Position numbers and translations under genes: made by a program. This document shows, piece after piece, positions 16,852-24,041 of a stretch of DNA of 64,000 nucleotides. The stretch is from a virus, in the IMG/VR virus record IMGVR_UViG_3300028840_002150, positions 1-64,000 of that record. One strand, 5' to 3'. Numbering within the stretch: position 1 is the first letter of the stretch; each line of letters begins with the position of its first letter. The notes beneath the pieces were generated by a model. The model saw only the letters and a program-made list of their open reading frames with translations. It searched no databases and had not been told where the DNA came from.

Positions 16852-17243
16852 GCGGCGGGCAAGATGAAGCGGCGGAACAAATCCAAACCACGGGCGTCGC
16901 GGGCAGCATCAGCAAGGACATCGAGTTCGGCAGGGGAACCGCGTGCCCCACGGCCGATGTTCGGCCGCAACCGGACCTGACCCGCATGGACTTCGGGTGC
17001 CCCTCTCCGAGCGGTTTACAATCCGCTGCCCCCGCCGATCCGGAACATCGGGTACGAGCGGAGGAAAGCCGCGAATGCTGCCAGGGAGAATGCGGGGCAT
17101 ATCCGCCCGGATCTTGCCGGGACGAGGTGGCATGGGCTATTCGTAACAACGAGCGGGACAAAGCGTTGCGGATGCTGGCATCCAGATTGGACCAACTGGA
17201 GCGGGTAGCCCGAACGGCGGCAATCGGGACCGGCGGAAAATAA
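16848..17243 (+). CDS. Hypothetical protein
   Basis: 131 aa. Low-complexity N-terminal half with Cys pairs (ECCQGECG), then a basic helix (EVAWAIRNNERDKALRMLAS). Start by ATGA overlap. No family is recognised. Repeated element copy 2 begins right after the stop. Confidence 0.45.
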   Translation: MSGGQDEAAEQIQTTGVAGSISKDIEFGRGTACPTADVRPQPDLTRMDFGCPSPSGLQSAAPADPEHRVRAEESRECCQGECGAYPPGSCRDEVAWAIRNNERDKALRMLASRLDQLERVARTAAIGTGGK

Positions 17244-17245
17244 TT

Positions 17246-17285
17246 CTGATTCCGCGGCAATATCGGCCGCCGTCTGCCGAATACC
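17246..17285 (+). promoter_or_regulatory. Repeated promoter-like element, copy 2 of 21
   Basis: AATATC at 17259, 14-base spacer, GAATACC at 17279 (one A shorter than consensus). ATG 17332 is 46 bases downstream. Confidence 0.7.
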
Positions 17286-17296
17286 CTATTATGTTT

Positions 17297-17317
17297 CCGA
17301 TATTGGGGTACAATCAG
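17297..17317. promoter_or_regulatory. Second operator-like half palindrome behind copy 2
   Basis: CCGATATT, five bases, ACAATCAG. It repeats the left arm and spacing of the element in the leader of the 17332 gene and overlaps the likely transcript start region. The same arrangement follows copy 5. Confidence 0.5.
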
Positions 17318-17331
17318 CGGAGGGGCAAGCC

Positions 17332-17574
17332 ATGATTTATCGGCCAGGACCTGGCTGGCAACGGGCCGGAACCGCACCCGTGTATGAGCATTCGTCCGGG
17401 CTACGGGTGCATACGGGCGGGCTGGTACGGTTGCCGAACGGGCATATCGTCAATGGGTATCTGTGGCCGGAGTCTAGCCGGTTTTGGCGGGCCGTGCGGA
17501 TATGCGGTGGCAACCAACGTCGAGGGGCGATGGTTTGGGCGTTGTGGTGTGCGGAAAAGGTGGAGGAACAATGA
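17332..17574 (+). CDS. Hypothetical protein
   Basis: 80 aa, ATG preceded by CGGAGGGGCAAGCC. It has a short beta-rich pattern (SSGLRVHTGGLVRLPNGHIV). No family is known. It is expressed from repeated element copy 2 and coupled to the next gene. Confidence 0.5.
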   Translation: MIYRPGPGWQRAGTAPVYEHSSGLRVHTGGLVRLPNGHIVNGYLWPESSRFWRAVRICGGNQRRGAMVWALWCAEKVEEQ

Positions 17575-17828
17575 GCCAAGCACCCGTAGTAAACAAGACC
17601 GTTTCGATTGACCAAAACTACGCGGATCTGTTGGCGAAAATGCGCTTATTAGATCGCCAGGGAATCGCGGCGAAGTGCGCACATTGCGGACGGACAAAAG
17701 GCGATCATTTGCCGGACGGGCGGTGTTCAACAAGCTGTCTGTCGCGGTCGTTTCACAACGTACATCACGATTTGCGGCAACGGATCGAAAGGGCAGTGGA
17801 ACTGATTGAGCAATTGCTGGAGCTGTGA
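17571..17828 (+). CDS. Hypothetical zinc-knuckle protein
   Basis: 85 aa. CAHCGRTKGDHLPDGRCSTSC forms a likely zinc site, followed by a C-terminal amphipathic helix (QRIERAVELIEQLLEL). Start by ATGA overlap. No function is assigned. Confidence 0.5.
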   Translation: MSQAPVVNKTVSIDQNYADLLAKMRLLDRQGIAAKCAHCGRTKGDHLPDGRCSTSCLSRSFHNVHHDLRQRIERAVELIEQLLEL

Positions 17829-18592
17829 CGGTGAGCATTCTACCAGCAGACACCATCGAGCAGCTACAGAGCCTCGGGCCGGTGTGGCAATCCACGGACG
17901 GTCGGATCGTGCTTTGTAACTGCGATTGCCTGGAAGGGCTGAAGGTGTTGCCGGAGGGGTGTGTGGATGCGGTGGTGACGGATCCCGTTTACGGAATAAG
18001 CAACCACGAATTTCGGTCTACGCTGCCAAGTACAAAAGGGCGAGTCGACGACAGACCGTTGCAAGGCGATGAATCACTTGCGGTAGTGGATGGAATAATG
18101 CGGTGGCTTCCGCCGCAAATGCCGGCGGTAATATGGGGTGCCAATAATTTTCCGCACCTATTGCCGCACAAGGGTCGCTGGCTTTGTTGGGATAAACGAA
18201 TAACGGAAGCGGCCGATAGGATGCTTGGAAGCGCGTTCGAGCTTGCATGGTCGAACAGGCACGGCGGATTTGGCCGCATGATTCGTTGCCTACATGGAGG
18301 AGTCGTGAATGCGGACAAGGGGCGGCGTTGTCATCCAACGCAAAAACCGGTTGCGGTTATGAGGCAATGCGTAGAGTATACGCGCGGGACTCGCGTGATT
18401 GATATGTGTATCGGCTCCGGCACTACCGCTATCGCCTGCATTCGCACAGACCGTTCCTGCATCGGAATGGAAATCGACAAGGATTACTGGGCCGTGGCAG
18501 TATCGCGGTGTGAGCGTGAGTACGCACGTACCGCGCTACTGGACGGGGTGGGATCGGTGGAGACGCGGAAGCAAGGGGATTTGTTCGAATGA
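17825..18592 (+). CDS. DNA methyltransferase (N4-C/N6-A type)
   Basis: 255 aa, GTG start overlapping the upstream stop (GTGA). Motif IV is present as DPVY (D53) in AVVTDPVYGIS, instead of the common DPPY. HPTQKPVAVMRQC and VIDMCIGSGTTAIAC (motif I, Cys in place of the usual Pro-Phe) and CIGMEIDKDYW follow. Motif order IV before I indicates the beta class. The DPVY variant is found in some phage enzymes, so activity is plausible. It is one of four DNA methyltransferases in the window and probably shields phage DNA from restriction. Confidence 0.85.
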   Translation: MTVSILPADTIEQLQSLGPVWQSTDGRIVLCNCDCLEGLKVLPEGCVDAVVTDPVYGISNHEFRSTLPSTKGRVDDRPLQGDESLAVVDGIMRWLPPQMPAVIWGANNFPHLLPHKGRWLCWDKRITEAADRMLGSAFELAWSNRHGGFGRMIRCLHGGVVNADKGRRCHPTQKPVAVMRQCVEYTRGTRVIDMCIGSGTTAIACIRTDRSCIGMEIDKDYWAVAVSRCEREYARTALLDGVGSVETRKQGDLFE

Positions 18593-18822
18593 CAGACAAG
18601 CCAGAACAAAAGCGGATCGTAGCATACAAACTCAGCAGGCCGGACGCGGGCGGCGGGTGGATGCATGCGGGAATAAATCCGCTTGAAATAGGAGTCACAA
18701 TCAGCAACGAAATTGCAGCCAATGAAGGTCTGCCGGCAGACGAGTGCGACAAGATCGTACTCGAGGCGCATGAAACAACGCAAGCAGAGATTGACTCGCT
18801 GCCGGAATTCGGAGGATGGTAG
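18589..18822 (+). CDS. Hypothetical protein
   Basis: 77 aa. The start overlaps the methyltransferase stop (ATGA). The acidic C-terminal helix (KIVLEAHETTQAEIDSL) suggests a small protein partner. It is the last plus-strand gene before the integrase. No family is recognised. Confidence 0.5.
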   Translation: MTDKPEQKRIVAYKLSRPDAGGGWMHAGINPLEIGVTISNEIAANEGLPADECDKIVLEAHETTQAEIDSLPEFGGW

Positions 18823-18866
18823 CAACCCGTCGCGAGTAGGGCGGACAGGCTGGTGTCTGACCGGGG

Positions 18867-18890
18867 CCGGGTTCGATTCCCGGACGTGCG
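18867..18890 (+). other. tRNA T-arm-like sequence, putative attP core
   Basis: CCGGGTTCGATTCCCGG is a perfect T-arm (5-bp stem, TTCGATT loop) followed by seven bases like an acceptor 3' strand. No matching 5' acceptor or anticodon arm is present, so this is not a tRNA gene. It lies 24 bases from the end of the integrase gene, the classic position of an attachment site that restores a tRNA 3' end. Confidence 0.5.
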
Positions 18891-18913
18891 AAAGCGGCGG
18901 GCCGTTTCTACCG

Positions 18914-20080
18914 TTACCCCCAGGTGAGCATTGCCTTGGCCGCAGCTTCCATGTCTCGCTCCGCGTAGATTTCCGTGGTCCGCAAATCCGAATGGCCGAG
19001 AATGATCCGGGACATTTCGGCGCCGTACTGGCGGCGGATTTCGGTAGCCGCGGTGTGGCGTAACTGATTTGGCGTCCAGGGTGGTATGCCAGCCCGCTGG
19101 CAGGCGAACCGCACCGCATCTGAGTAGCCCGAGTTTTTGTAGGGCCGGTTGGCCAGCTTGGAATGCCGGTCCCGTATCCGCTTCGGCTTGCCGCCGGATT
19201 TTTGTCGTTGGCGCCAGCCCTTTCCCTCGCAGGGACGAAACAGATACCGCTCGGGTTCAGCCGGTTGCATCCAGGCGGTGAGTAGGTCCTGGGCGCGGGG
19301 CCCGCACAGGATAAGCCGGTGCTTGCCGTGGTGCTCGGTCTTGTGCGAAGCGGGACGATACACCCAGACTTGGCCGCGGAGTTGAGCCGGAACGGCAGCA
19401 TCTTCGGCCCGAACATCGCAGGTCCGCACGATCCGGGCTTCACCCGGCCGGCAGCCGGTGTATAGCTGAAACTGGATCATAGCCCAGACCGGCGGGGTGA
19501 CGTATTCGCGGATAGCCTCGACGTGCTCCAGCGGCGCGGGCGGAACATCTCGCGGTTCCGGGGCGTCGGTTTCTTCCCGCCGCAATCCCCGGACCGCCTG
19601 AAGGCCGATCAGCACATCGGGCGGCAGGTACTCCCGCTCCACCCCCCAGCGCCAGACATTTCGGATCCGGCTGACGTGGCCGTTGACCCGGCGCCGGGTG
19701 TAGCCGTGCTCAACCAATTTCTGGCGGCAGGCAATCAGCGCTTGCGGCCCAAATGAGGCGGCCGGAATTCCAGAGTACATCTCAACCACTGGGCGCAGGG
19801 CGTACCGATAGGAGCGAATTTCGCTGGTTGGTGTTCCGGCCTTTTGGTACCGTTTTTCGGCCCAAGAGTAAAATAGGGAGACCAGCTCTGCAACCGTCAG
19901 GACCGCATCGGGTTCCAGGTCCGGCTCGTTGCCGGCCAGGTGTTCCGCGATGACCCGGTGGTATTTGGCGTGGCTTTCCGGGGTACCCCATTTCCCGAGG
20001 TAGATGGCCCGGCCGCGGAGCCGGATTCTGGCCTGTCCGCTGGAGTGGGGCTTCTGCGGGTATTTCGGAGTTCCGGCCAT
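18914..20080 (-). CDS. int: Tyrosine recombinase/integrase
   Basis: 388 aa. The start at 20080 was chosen for its AGGAGG ribosome site; a start at 20113 would add 11 residues. The N-terminus (YPQKPHSSGQARIRLRGRA, YLGKWGTPES) is the arm/core-binding region typical of planctomycete integrases. The catalytic domain shows YTGCRPGEARIV (Arg), a Lys in HKTEHHGKHRL, LRHTAATEIRR (His-x-x-Arg) and ILGHSDLRTTEIYAERD (His and Tyr). It catalyses site-specific integration and excision at the att site just downstream. The gene runs opposite to its neighbours and has its own promoter. Confidence 0.95.
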   Translation of the reverse strand: MAGTPKYPQKPHSSGQARIRLRGRAIYLGKWGTPESHAKYHRVIAEHLAGNEPDLEPDAVLTVAELVSLFYSWAEKRYQKAGTPTSEIRSYRYALRPVVEMYSGIPAASFGPQALIACRQKLVEHGYTRRRVNGHVSRIRNVWRWGVEREYLPPDVLIGLQAVRGLRREETDAPEPRDVPPAPLEHVEAIREYVTPPVWAMIQFQLYTGCRPGEARIVRTCDVRAEDAAVPAQLRGQVWVYRPASHKTEHHGKHRLILCGPRAQDLLTAWMQPAEPERYLFRPCEGKGWRQRQKSGGKPKRIRDRHSKLANRPYKNSGYSDAVRFACQRAGIPPWTPNQLRHTAATEIRRQYGAEMSRIILGHSDLRTTEIYAERDMEAAAKAMLTWG

Positions 20081-20131
20081 GGCTCCCGCCTCCTGGGGTA
20101 ATGGTTGCGGCATATCGGATGCTGATGGTAA

Positions 20132-20160
20132 GATATACCCAATCGGGCGGGAAAGGTCAA
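20132..20160 (-). promoter_or_regulatory. Integrase promoter
   Basis: Minus-strand TTGACC, 17-base spacer, TATATC; the transcript start would be ~45 bases before the integrase ATG. It is back to back with repeated element copy 3. Confidence 0.65.
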
Positions 20161-20202
20161 CATGGAGAAAGGCGGGCGGACGGGAAACCGCTGGAAAGAA
20201 TT

Positions 20203-20242
20203 CCGAAATTGTGCCAATATCTGCCGATGGGCAGCGAATAAC
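20203..20242 (+). promoter_or_regulatory. Repeated promoter-like element, copy 3 of 21
   Basis: CCGAAATT, five bases, AATATC at 20216, 14-base spacer (TGCCGATGGGCAGC, itself a small hairpin), GAATAAC at 20236. The spacer and following 20 bases are nearly identical to copy 17 at 44426. Confidence 0.75.
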
Positions 20243-20291
20243 CTATTGAAAGGACACGGACATGACAACCGCAACACGAAAGGGAGGAACG

Positions 20292-20465
20292 ATGGACGGC
20301 GTAAGGGAATTGCGAGACGGACGGAAGGTCGTGATCGAGGAGCACAAGCTGGTTCGAGGTGAAGACCAGTACAAGGTCCGGGAATACGGCCGGGTGCGGA
20401 TGGACTACTGGTGGGTTAGCCGCAGCGAGCTTAAACCACGGCGGCTGTCGAGGCGAGAACGATGA
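20292..20465 (+). CDS. Hypothetical basic protein
   Basis: 57 aa. The ATG at 20292 was chosen for GGGAGG in front of it and for the ~50-base distance to element copy 3, as at other copies; an in-frame ATG at 20262 would add ten residues. It is strongly basic (KVREYGRVRMDYWWVSRSEL, then KPRRLSRRER) and so may bind nucleic acid. No family is recognised. A strong hairpin terminator follows. Confidence 0.55.
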   Translation: MDGVRELRDGRKVVIEEHKLVRGEDQYKVREYGRVRMDYWWVSRSELKPRRLSRRER

Positions 20466-20477
20466 GTGGGTATTTTG

Positions 20478-20518
20478 AACACTTCCCGCAAGGTAAACCG
20501 TTGCGGGAAGTGTTTTCG
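20478..20518 (+). terminator. Intrinsic terminator with perfect 14-bp stem
   Basis: AACACTTCCCGCAA and TTGCGGGAAGTGTT pair perfectly around a nine-base loop, followed by TTTT within GTGTTTTCGG. It ends the 20292 transcript. The structure argues against a start at 20462 for the next gene. Confidence 0.75.
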
Positions 20519-20566
20519 GAACTGGAGGACACGGACATGACAACCGCAAGCACAAGGGGAAACGAA

Positions 20567-20755
20567 ATGACAACGCGATTTGAGTATGTTTGGGTAGCCG
20601 ACGCTGAACTCGAACGGGGCAAAGTCGAGCGAATCGCTGATTGCCAGCCGACGCGAGAATCGGCAATCGTTGCGGCTCGCAACTGGTTTGCCATCAACGG
20701 CATGGGTGCGGTGCCGTTTTCTGTCACAAGTCGGCCCGTGGAAATCACTGAGTAA
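20567..20755 (+). CDS. Hypothetical protein
   Basis: 62 aa. The ATG 20567 follows AAGGGGAAACGAA; in-frame ATGs at 20537 and 20462 are alternatives, the latter running through the terminator hairpin. RFEYVWVADAELERGKVERI, then a helix ESAIVAARNWFAINGM. The region before 20567 repeats the start-site text of the 20262 ATG (GGACACGGACATGACAACCG). No family is recognised. Confidence 0.5.
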   Translation: MTTRFEYVWVADAELERGKVERIADCQPTRESAIVAARNWFAINGMGAVPFSVTSRPVEITE

Positions 20756-20767
20756 CCCTCTGACGAT

Positions 20768-20804
20768 GCCCGGAGGGGTCCGGGCGAAACGGGCTACTGC
20801 CCGT
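20768..20804 (+). other. Two adjacent intergenic hairpins
   Basis: GCCCGGA-GGGG-TCCGGGC (20768-20785) and ACGGGC-TACT-GCCCGT (20789-20804) are both perfect. There is no T-tract, so they are more likely mRNA processing or stability structures than a terminator. They lie between 20755 and ATG 20846. Confidence 0.5.
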
Positions 20805-20845
20805 CAGGGACCCGCAACCGCAACATTAGCCTGGAGGAATCAACA

Positions 20846-21070
20846 ATGGCACAAGCACACTACGACGCCTGGAATCAGCTTCGACTGCTGGTCATGCCCA
20901 CGGAAGGCGAGGACTGGCCCACGATCCACCCCACCGACGACCCGCACATGGTAGACGTGCAGTGGCCCGACGGGTCGGGCTCGATGCTGCACTTTCGGGA
21001 CGGGGAATGGCACTTCTGCGGCGGGCGCGAAATCGCGGGTTACTCGCACGCATGCGGATACCACGACTGA
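20846..21070 (+). CDS. Hypothetical protein
   Basis: 74 aa, ATG preceded by CTGGAGGAATCAACA, a strong site. It has a beta-rich core (MVDVQWPDGSGSMLHFRDGE) and Cys/His at the end (SHACGYHD). No family is recognised. Confidence 0.55.
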   Translation: MAQAHYDAWNQLRLLVMPTEGEDWPTIHPTDDPHMVDVQWPDGSGSMLHFRDGEWHFCGGREIAGYSHACGYHD

Positions 21071-21078
21071 CACCCTTT

Positions 21079-21095
21079 CCCCGGCAACGCCGGGG
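21079..21095 (+). other. Intergenic hairpin
   Basis: CCCCGGC-AAC-GCCGGGG, perfect 7-bp stem, between 21070 and ATG 21117. A decayed copy (GACACCCTTT then GCGGCAGCGCCGGGG) follows the next gene at ~21543. Confidence 0.45.
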
Positions 21096-21116
21096 GCCAA
21101 CCTGGAGGACGAGACG

Positions 21117-21545
21117 ATGACTAATGAACTAAAACCGCACGAAGCACAGCGAGAAATTGAAGACCGATTGAGCCAGACCGCGGCGAAATGGTGGAACGGG
21201 TTGGAAGCGTCGGCCGCGAATGACTTCCTTGTTCTTGCGCAGCGCGAGGGCGTGGCCGCGGCTGTTGCCGCCGTCGAAGAATGTGCGGCGCCCGACGAAG
21301 AAATCGGTCGCGTATACTGGATGGCCTTTGGAACCCTGTACGGGTGCCCGTGGGACCTTCGGGGGTGGGGCGAAGAGTGCGAGACGGCCGATGAAGCTGC
21401 GGACAACGCCCGCGGATGGCTCGGGGATTTATCACGCCGTGAGCGCGAAACGGCTCAAGCGTGGATTAGGTGCTACCAGGTCATCGCGCTGGGGCAGGCC
21501 GTGACGATTAACTGCACGCGAGACGGCGAACACGTCGAAGCGTGA
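21117..21545 (+). CDS. Hypothetical protein
   Basis: 142 aa, ATG preceded by CTGGAGGACGAGACG. It is mostly helical and Ala/Glu-rich, with VYWMAFGTLYGCPWD in the centre and ERETAQAWIRCYQVIALGQ near the end. No family is recognised. It is the last plus-strand gene before the minus-strand regulatory block. Confidence 0.55.
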   Translation: MTNELKPHEAQREIEDRLSQTAAKWWNGLEASAANDFLVLAQREGVAAAVAAVEECAAPDEEIGRVYWMAFGTLYGCPWDLRGWGEECETADEAADNARGWLGDLSRRERETAQAWIRCYQVIALGQAVTINCTRDGEHVEA

Positions 21546-21569
21546 CACCCTTTGCGGCAGCGCCGGGGC

Positions 21570-21830
21570 CTAGTCCACCGTCACATACTCCTGCCAGATG
21601 GTGGGCCCGCTCATCGAAACCACCTGCCAATCCCCGGACCCCAGGTCAAACCGTCTCAGATTGTGCTTTGTGCGGGTGGTTAGCTCATAGGCCGCCCGCC
21701 AGGGTGGCCGGTCCAATTCCATCACGATCCGAGGGTGATGGTCCACCGCGATGACTTGCCCGTGTAGTGGCCCGCCGTGGAAATAGATTGGCCCCGATTG
21801 CACCTGCTGTGCTGTAGACGTGGAAAACAT
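21570..21830 (-). CDS. Hypothetical protein, minus strand
   Basis: 86 aa. YFHGGPLHGQVIAVDHHP, then AAYELTTRT and SGPTIWQEYV, is a pattern I have seen in small proteins of phages and actinobacteria without function. It converges on the 21117 gene and is preceded by a 23-bp palindrome 36 bases upstream of its ATG, so it may be controlled by the lysogeny repressor. Confidence 0.6.
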   Translation of the reverse strand: MFSTSTAQQVQSGPIYFHGGPLHGQVIAVDHHPRIVMELDRPPWRAAYELTTRTKHNLRRFDLGSGDWQVVSMSGPTIWQEYVTVD

Positions 21831-21865
21831 GCCCCATACTCCGTGTTTGCCCCCGTTTCGCAGAT

Positions 21866-21888
21866 AAAGCGGACAGGCTGTCCACTTT
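21866..21888. promoter_or_regulatory. 23-bp palindromic operator, copy 1
   Basis: AAAGCGGACAG-G-CTGTCCACTTT: the arms match at 10 of 11 positions. The same motif recurs at 22105. It lies upstream of the minus-strand 86-aa gene. Confidence 0.6.
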
Positions 21889-22084
21889 TGGCCGCTGCCA
21901 AAACGGCCCCCGAAAACAGCGTAAGCGGCAGGCGGGGCAAAGAGTTGCGCGGAGACGTGAAGCGGCCACCCGAAGCGGTCTCATAGCGCATCCCCAACCG
22001 TCGCCAAACCGCATTTAACCCCTTGCGGCATAACCACTTAGCCCCCATTGCCGAGCCAACGTAAAGCCCTGTAAATCGCCGTAA

Positions 22085-22127
22085 AAAGTGGACAGCAAAC
22101 ATAAAAAGCGGACAGCCTGTCCATATT
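22085..22127. promoter_or_regulatory. 23-bp palindromic operator, copy 2, with extra half-site
   Basis: Half-site AAAGTGGACAG at 22085, then AAAGCGGACAG-C-CTGTCCATATT at 22105-22127. It ends 4 bases from the stop of the minus-strand 89-aa gene. The intervening ~215 bases (21889-22084) show no gene that I can support. Confidence 0.55.
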
Positions 22128-22131
22128 GGCG

Positions 22132-22401
22132 TCAACGCCTGTTACGGGGCTTCGGCGGGCGTGGAGCATCGGCAAGCGGGTCAAGTAGTTCCGCCTCGAT
22201 CAGCTTGCCCTTGGCCTGCTCGATTTGCTTCCAAGCCCCGGTGATGCCCGTGCTCACCGCCGCATCGTGCGACAGCGAAAGAACCGTCCTGGTTTTGCGG
22301 AGGAGGTCGGCCAGCAAGCCGTACTCCTCCGCGATGCGGCCGAACATCCGTGCCCGCTCCCGCAATGACCCCTCGTCGTGATCCGTGTTTTGCCTCGGCA
22401 T
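22132..22401 (-). CDS. Hypothetical helical protein, minus strand
   Basis: 89 aa. The ATG at 22401 gives the part with good composition (DEGSLRERARMFGRIAEEYG, LADLLRKTRTVLSLSHDAAV). It is entirely helical with a basic Pro-rich tail (RPPKPRNRR). A larger open frame extends upstream but crosses the divergent promoter region and has poor composition. It may be a small regulator or partner near the operators. No family is recognised. Confidence 0.5.
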   Translation of the reverse strand: MPRQNTDHDEGSLRERARMFGRIAEEYGLLADLLRKTRTVLSLSHDAAVSTGITGAWKQIEQAKGKLIEAELLDPLADAPRPPKPRNRR

Positions 22402-22445
22402 GTCGTTGCACCCCAAAAATGAAAACCGAGCCCCCATATACCCGT

Positions 22446-22475
22446 AGTGTACGCCCACGACAACCCAAGTTGCAA
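22446..22475 (-). promoter_or_regulatory. Promoter for the minus-strand 22132-22401 gene
   Basis: Minus-strand TTGCAA, 18 bases, TACACT, ~45 bases upstream of ATG 22401. It is divergent from the TTGACG promoter at 22524. Confidence 0.5.
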
Positions 22476-22523
22476 TAATTTTGCCCATGCGGCGAAATAC
22501 CGGCTTAGGTACGCAGGTGCCTA

Positions 22524-22551
22524 TTGACGTGGAATCCAAATGTGGTATAGA
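22524..22551 (+). promoter_or_regulatory. Strong sigma-70-like promoter
   Basis: TTGACG, 16-base spacer, TATAGA, ~40 bases before ATG 22591 of the DUF1580-like gene. This is the best consensus promoter in the window and a likely target of lysogeny control. Confidence 0.65.
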
Positions 22552-22590
22552 TACCGGAAAGGCCGAACGCACCGGGGAGAACGCCAGGAA

Positions 22591-22926
22591 ATGCACACGT
22601 TTGACATATCCGCCGAGACCGCCATCACCGTGGAACAGGCCGCCCGTATGCTGCCCTCCGGTCGGGGCGCGGACTCCCGCAGCCCCGAAACGGTAAAGCG
22701 CTGGATCCTGCAAGGACACAAGCCGCGTGGCAAGGCGAAGTCCACGAGGATCCACCTGGAGGGCGCCTACATCGGAGACACTTTGGTGACAAGCCAGGAG
22801 TCGATCCAGCGGTTTGTGATGGCGTGTTCCTCGGCGGCAAGTAACGGCGCGGCCAAGCCGCCGGCCACGGTGACCAGCCGCAGACACGAGGCGGCAATGC
22901 ACGCGCTCAAAAGCAAGGGATTCTGA
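22591..22926 (+). CDS. DUF1580-like excisionase/MerR-type DNA-binding protein
   Basis: 111 aa. TAITVEQAARMLPSGRGADS, then SPETVKRWILQGHKPRG and IHLEGAYIGDTLVTSQESIQ with RFV, matches the winged-helix DUF1580 pattern largely known from planctomycetes. The start is ATG 22591 behind CCAGGAA. Such proteins bind DNA as excisionases or regulators. Its position right after the strong divergent promoter makes it a candidate Xis or lytic switch protein. It supports a planctomycete host. Confidence 0.75.
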   Translation: MHTFDISAETAITVEQAARMLPSGRGADSRSPETVKRWILQGHKPRGKAKSTRIHLEGAYIGDTLVTSQESIQRFVMACSSAASNGAAKPPATVTSRRHEAAMHALKSKGF

Positions 22927-22928
22927 AA

Positions 22929-23198
22929 ATGTCCAAGGTCAAAGTAGATGCCGTCGTGATCCAGTACCCGGACGGTTCCCGAAAGTCGCTGAGCATCGAG
23001 GACGCGAGGGCGTTGTACCGGGAGCTGGCGGAATTGTTTGGGCACCCGACGGCCATCCCGCCCGTGCCGATCGTGATTGAGCGGGAGCGCTGGCCGCGGT
23101 GGGCGCCGACGTGGACCGATGACGGAACCCCGCACCAAGTTCCGGCGGTTCCGGATCTGACTCCACGGATTTGGTGCTGCGCAGAAACAGGGGGCTAG
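22929..23198 (+). CDS. Hypothetical protein
   Basis: 89 aa. The N-terminal strand-helix VDAVVIQYPDGSRKSLSIED with ARALYRELAELFG precedes a Pro/Trp-rich C-terminus. It starts 2 bases after the DUF1580-like gene and is probably cotranscribed. No family is recognised. Confidence 0.5.
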   Translation: MSKVKVDAVVIQYPDGSRKSLSIEDARALYRELAELFGHPTAIPPVPIVIERERWPRWAPTWTDDGTPHQVPAVPDLTPRIWCCAETGG

Positions 23199-23234
23199 TT
23201 TTTCGCCAATATCGGAAGGTGCCGACCGAATAAC
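23195..23234 (+). promoter_or_regulatory. Repeated promoter-like element, copy 4 of 21
   Basis: AATATC at 23208, 14-base spacer, GAATAAC at 23228. ATG 23289 is 54 bases downstream. Confidence 0.7.
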
Positions 23235-23288
23235 CCGGAAGCAAGTAAGGACCGATTCAACCACCGTGGCAAATTAGGAGATCCTGCC

Positions 23289-23507
23289 ATGAACGCGTGG
23301 GAATGTGCCGAACCGCGACCGGAAGCCGGACCCTGCCGGCTCGAGTTGGAATTGACCGAAGAACAGATGCGGGTTTTCATGCTGGCCCGATTCACTTGGT
23401 CTCAATTGCGGGACCAGGCGGCGAGCATGGAGGAATCTTTGGCCGCCGTGCTACGGCTTGGCGTGGATGTGTTGGCGCCTCGGCATTACCGGGAGCTTGT
23501 CCGATGA
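23289..23507 (+). CDS. Hypothetical protein
   Basis: 72 aa. ELELTEEQMRVFMLARFTWS, then helices, looks like a short ribbon-helix-helix or helical bundle, but the match is weak. It is behind repeated element copy 4 and coupled to the next gene by ATGA. Confidence 0.5.
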   Translation: MNAWECAEPRPEAGPCRLELELTEEQMRVFMLARFTWSQLRDQAASMEESLAAVLRLGVDVLAPRHYRELVR

Positions 23508-23632
23508 CGTTTTCGCCCGATTGGTTGACGTTCGGCGTTTGCATCGCCGCGGGGTGCTTGATTGCCGCGGTGTGGGCAGGCGTCGAGGCTTGGTTCGGAG
23601 ACGAGCCGCCGGGCCCGACACGACTACCGTAG
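23504..23632 (+). CDS. 42-residue membrane peptide
   Basis: 42 aa with one hydrophobic helix (LTFGVCIAAGCLIAAVWAGV). The ATG overlaps the upstream stop (ATGA). It belongs to the series of tiny membrane proteins in this phage; function unknown. Confidence 0.45.
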   Translation: MTFSPDWLTFGVCIAAGCLIAAVWAGVEAWFGDEPPGPTRLP

Positions 23633-23644
23633 AAAGTATTCCGA

Positions 23645-23854
23645 GTGACCTCGGACCAGATACAGATTGGCCAAACCTACCGGCACGACGACGCCGGCCC
23701 TGTGCGGGTGCTGGGAAGAACCTGGTACCACTGGGTAAAGGTATCCGGACCATTCGGCGTTTGGCATTGCAGCCCGGAGCGACTGCAACCGATGCCGCGA
23801 TGGGCAGCGAGAAAGGTCAAGACCGATGTTGATGGAACAGTGGATGGCCCGTGA
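23645..23854 (+). CDS. Hypothetical beta-barrel-like protein
   Basis: 69 aa, GTG start. IQIGQTYRHDDAGPVRVLGR, then WVKVSGPFGVWHCSPERLQP, suggests a small SH3-like barrel. It overlaps the next gene by 29 bases. No function is assigned. Confidence 0.5.
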   Translation: MTSDQIQIGQTYRHDDAGPVRVLGRTWYHWVKVSGPFGVWHCSPERLQPMPRWAARKVKTDVDGTVDGP

Positions 23855-24041
23855 GCGGGCCCGCGAGATCGTCTCACGTTCTCCTGCGGCGCGTGTGCCG
23901 GCCATGGTGGTCGTGGAGGGGGAAAGCTACGAGGTCCCGATGATTGGCGGGAGGGTGGTCAATAATACCGGCCGCCAAATTCCGCCCGGTACTCCGGTAT
24001 GGAAGTATGCCGGGACCGTGGACGAAACGGGGAGGGTATGA
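23826..24041 (+). CDS. Hypothetical protein
   Basis: 71 aa. Basic helix ERAREIVSRSPAARV, then strands (AMVVVEGESYEVPMIGGRVV). It overlaps both neighbours. No family is recognised. Confidence 0.45.
   Translation: MLMEQWMARERAREIVSRSPAARVPAMVVVEGESYEVPMIGGRVVNNTGRQIPPGTPVWKYAGTVDETGRV

Noticed and set aside
18822-18900. Possible complete tRNA gene around the T-arm
   Set aside because: No 5' acceptor strand complementary to the bases after the T-arm and no five-pair anticodon stem with a seven-base loop at the right distance. Kept only as an att candidate.
20462-20566. Longer N-terminus for the 20567 gene
   Set aside because: The extra codons would consist of the perfect 14-bp terminator hairpin.
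22402-22902. Upstream extension of the minus-strand 22132 gene
   Set aside because: It would run through two promoters and the plus-strand DUF1580-like gene; composition is poor before ATG 22401.
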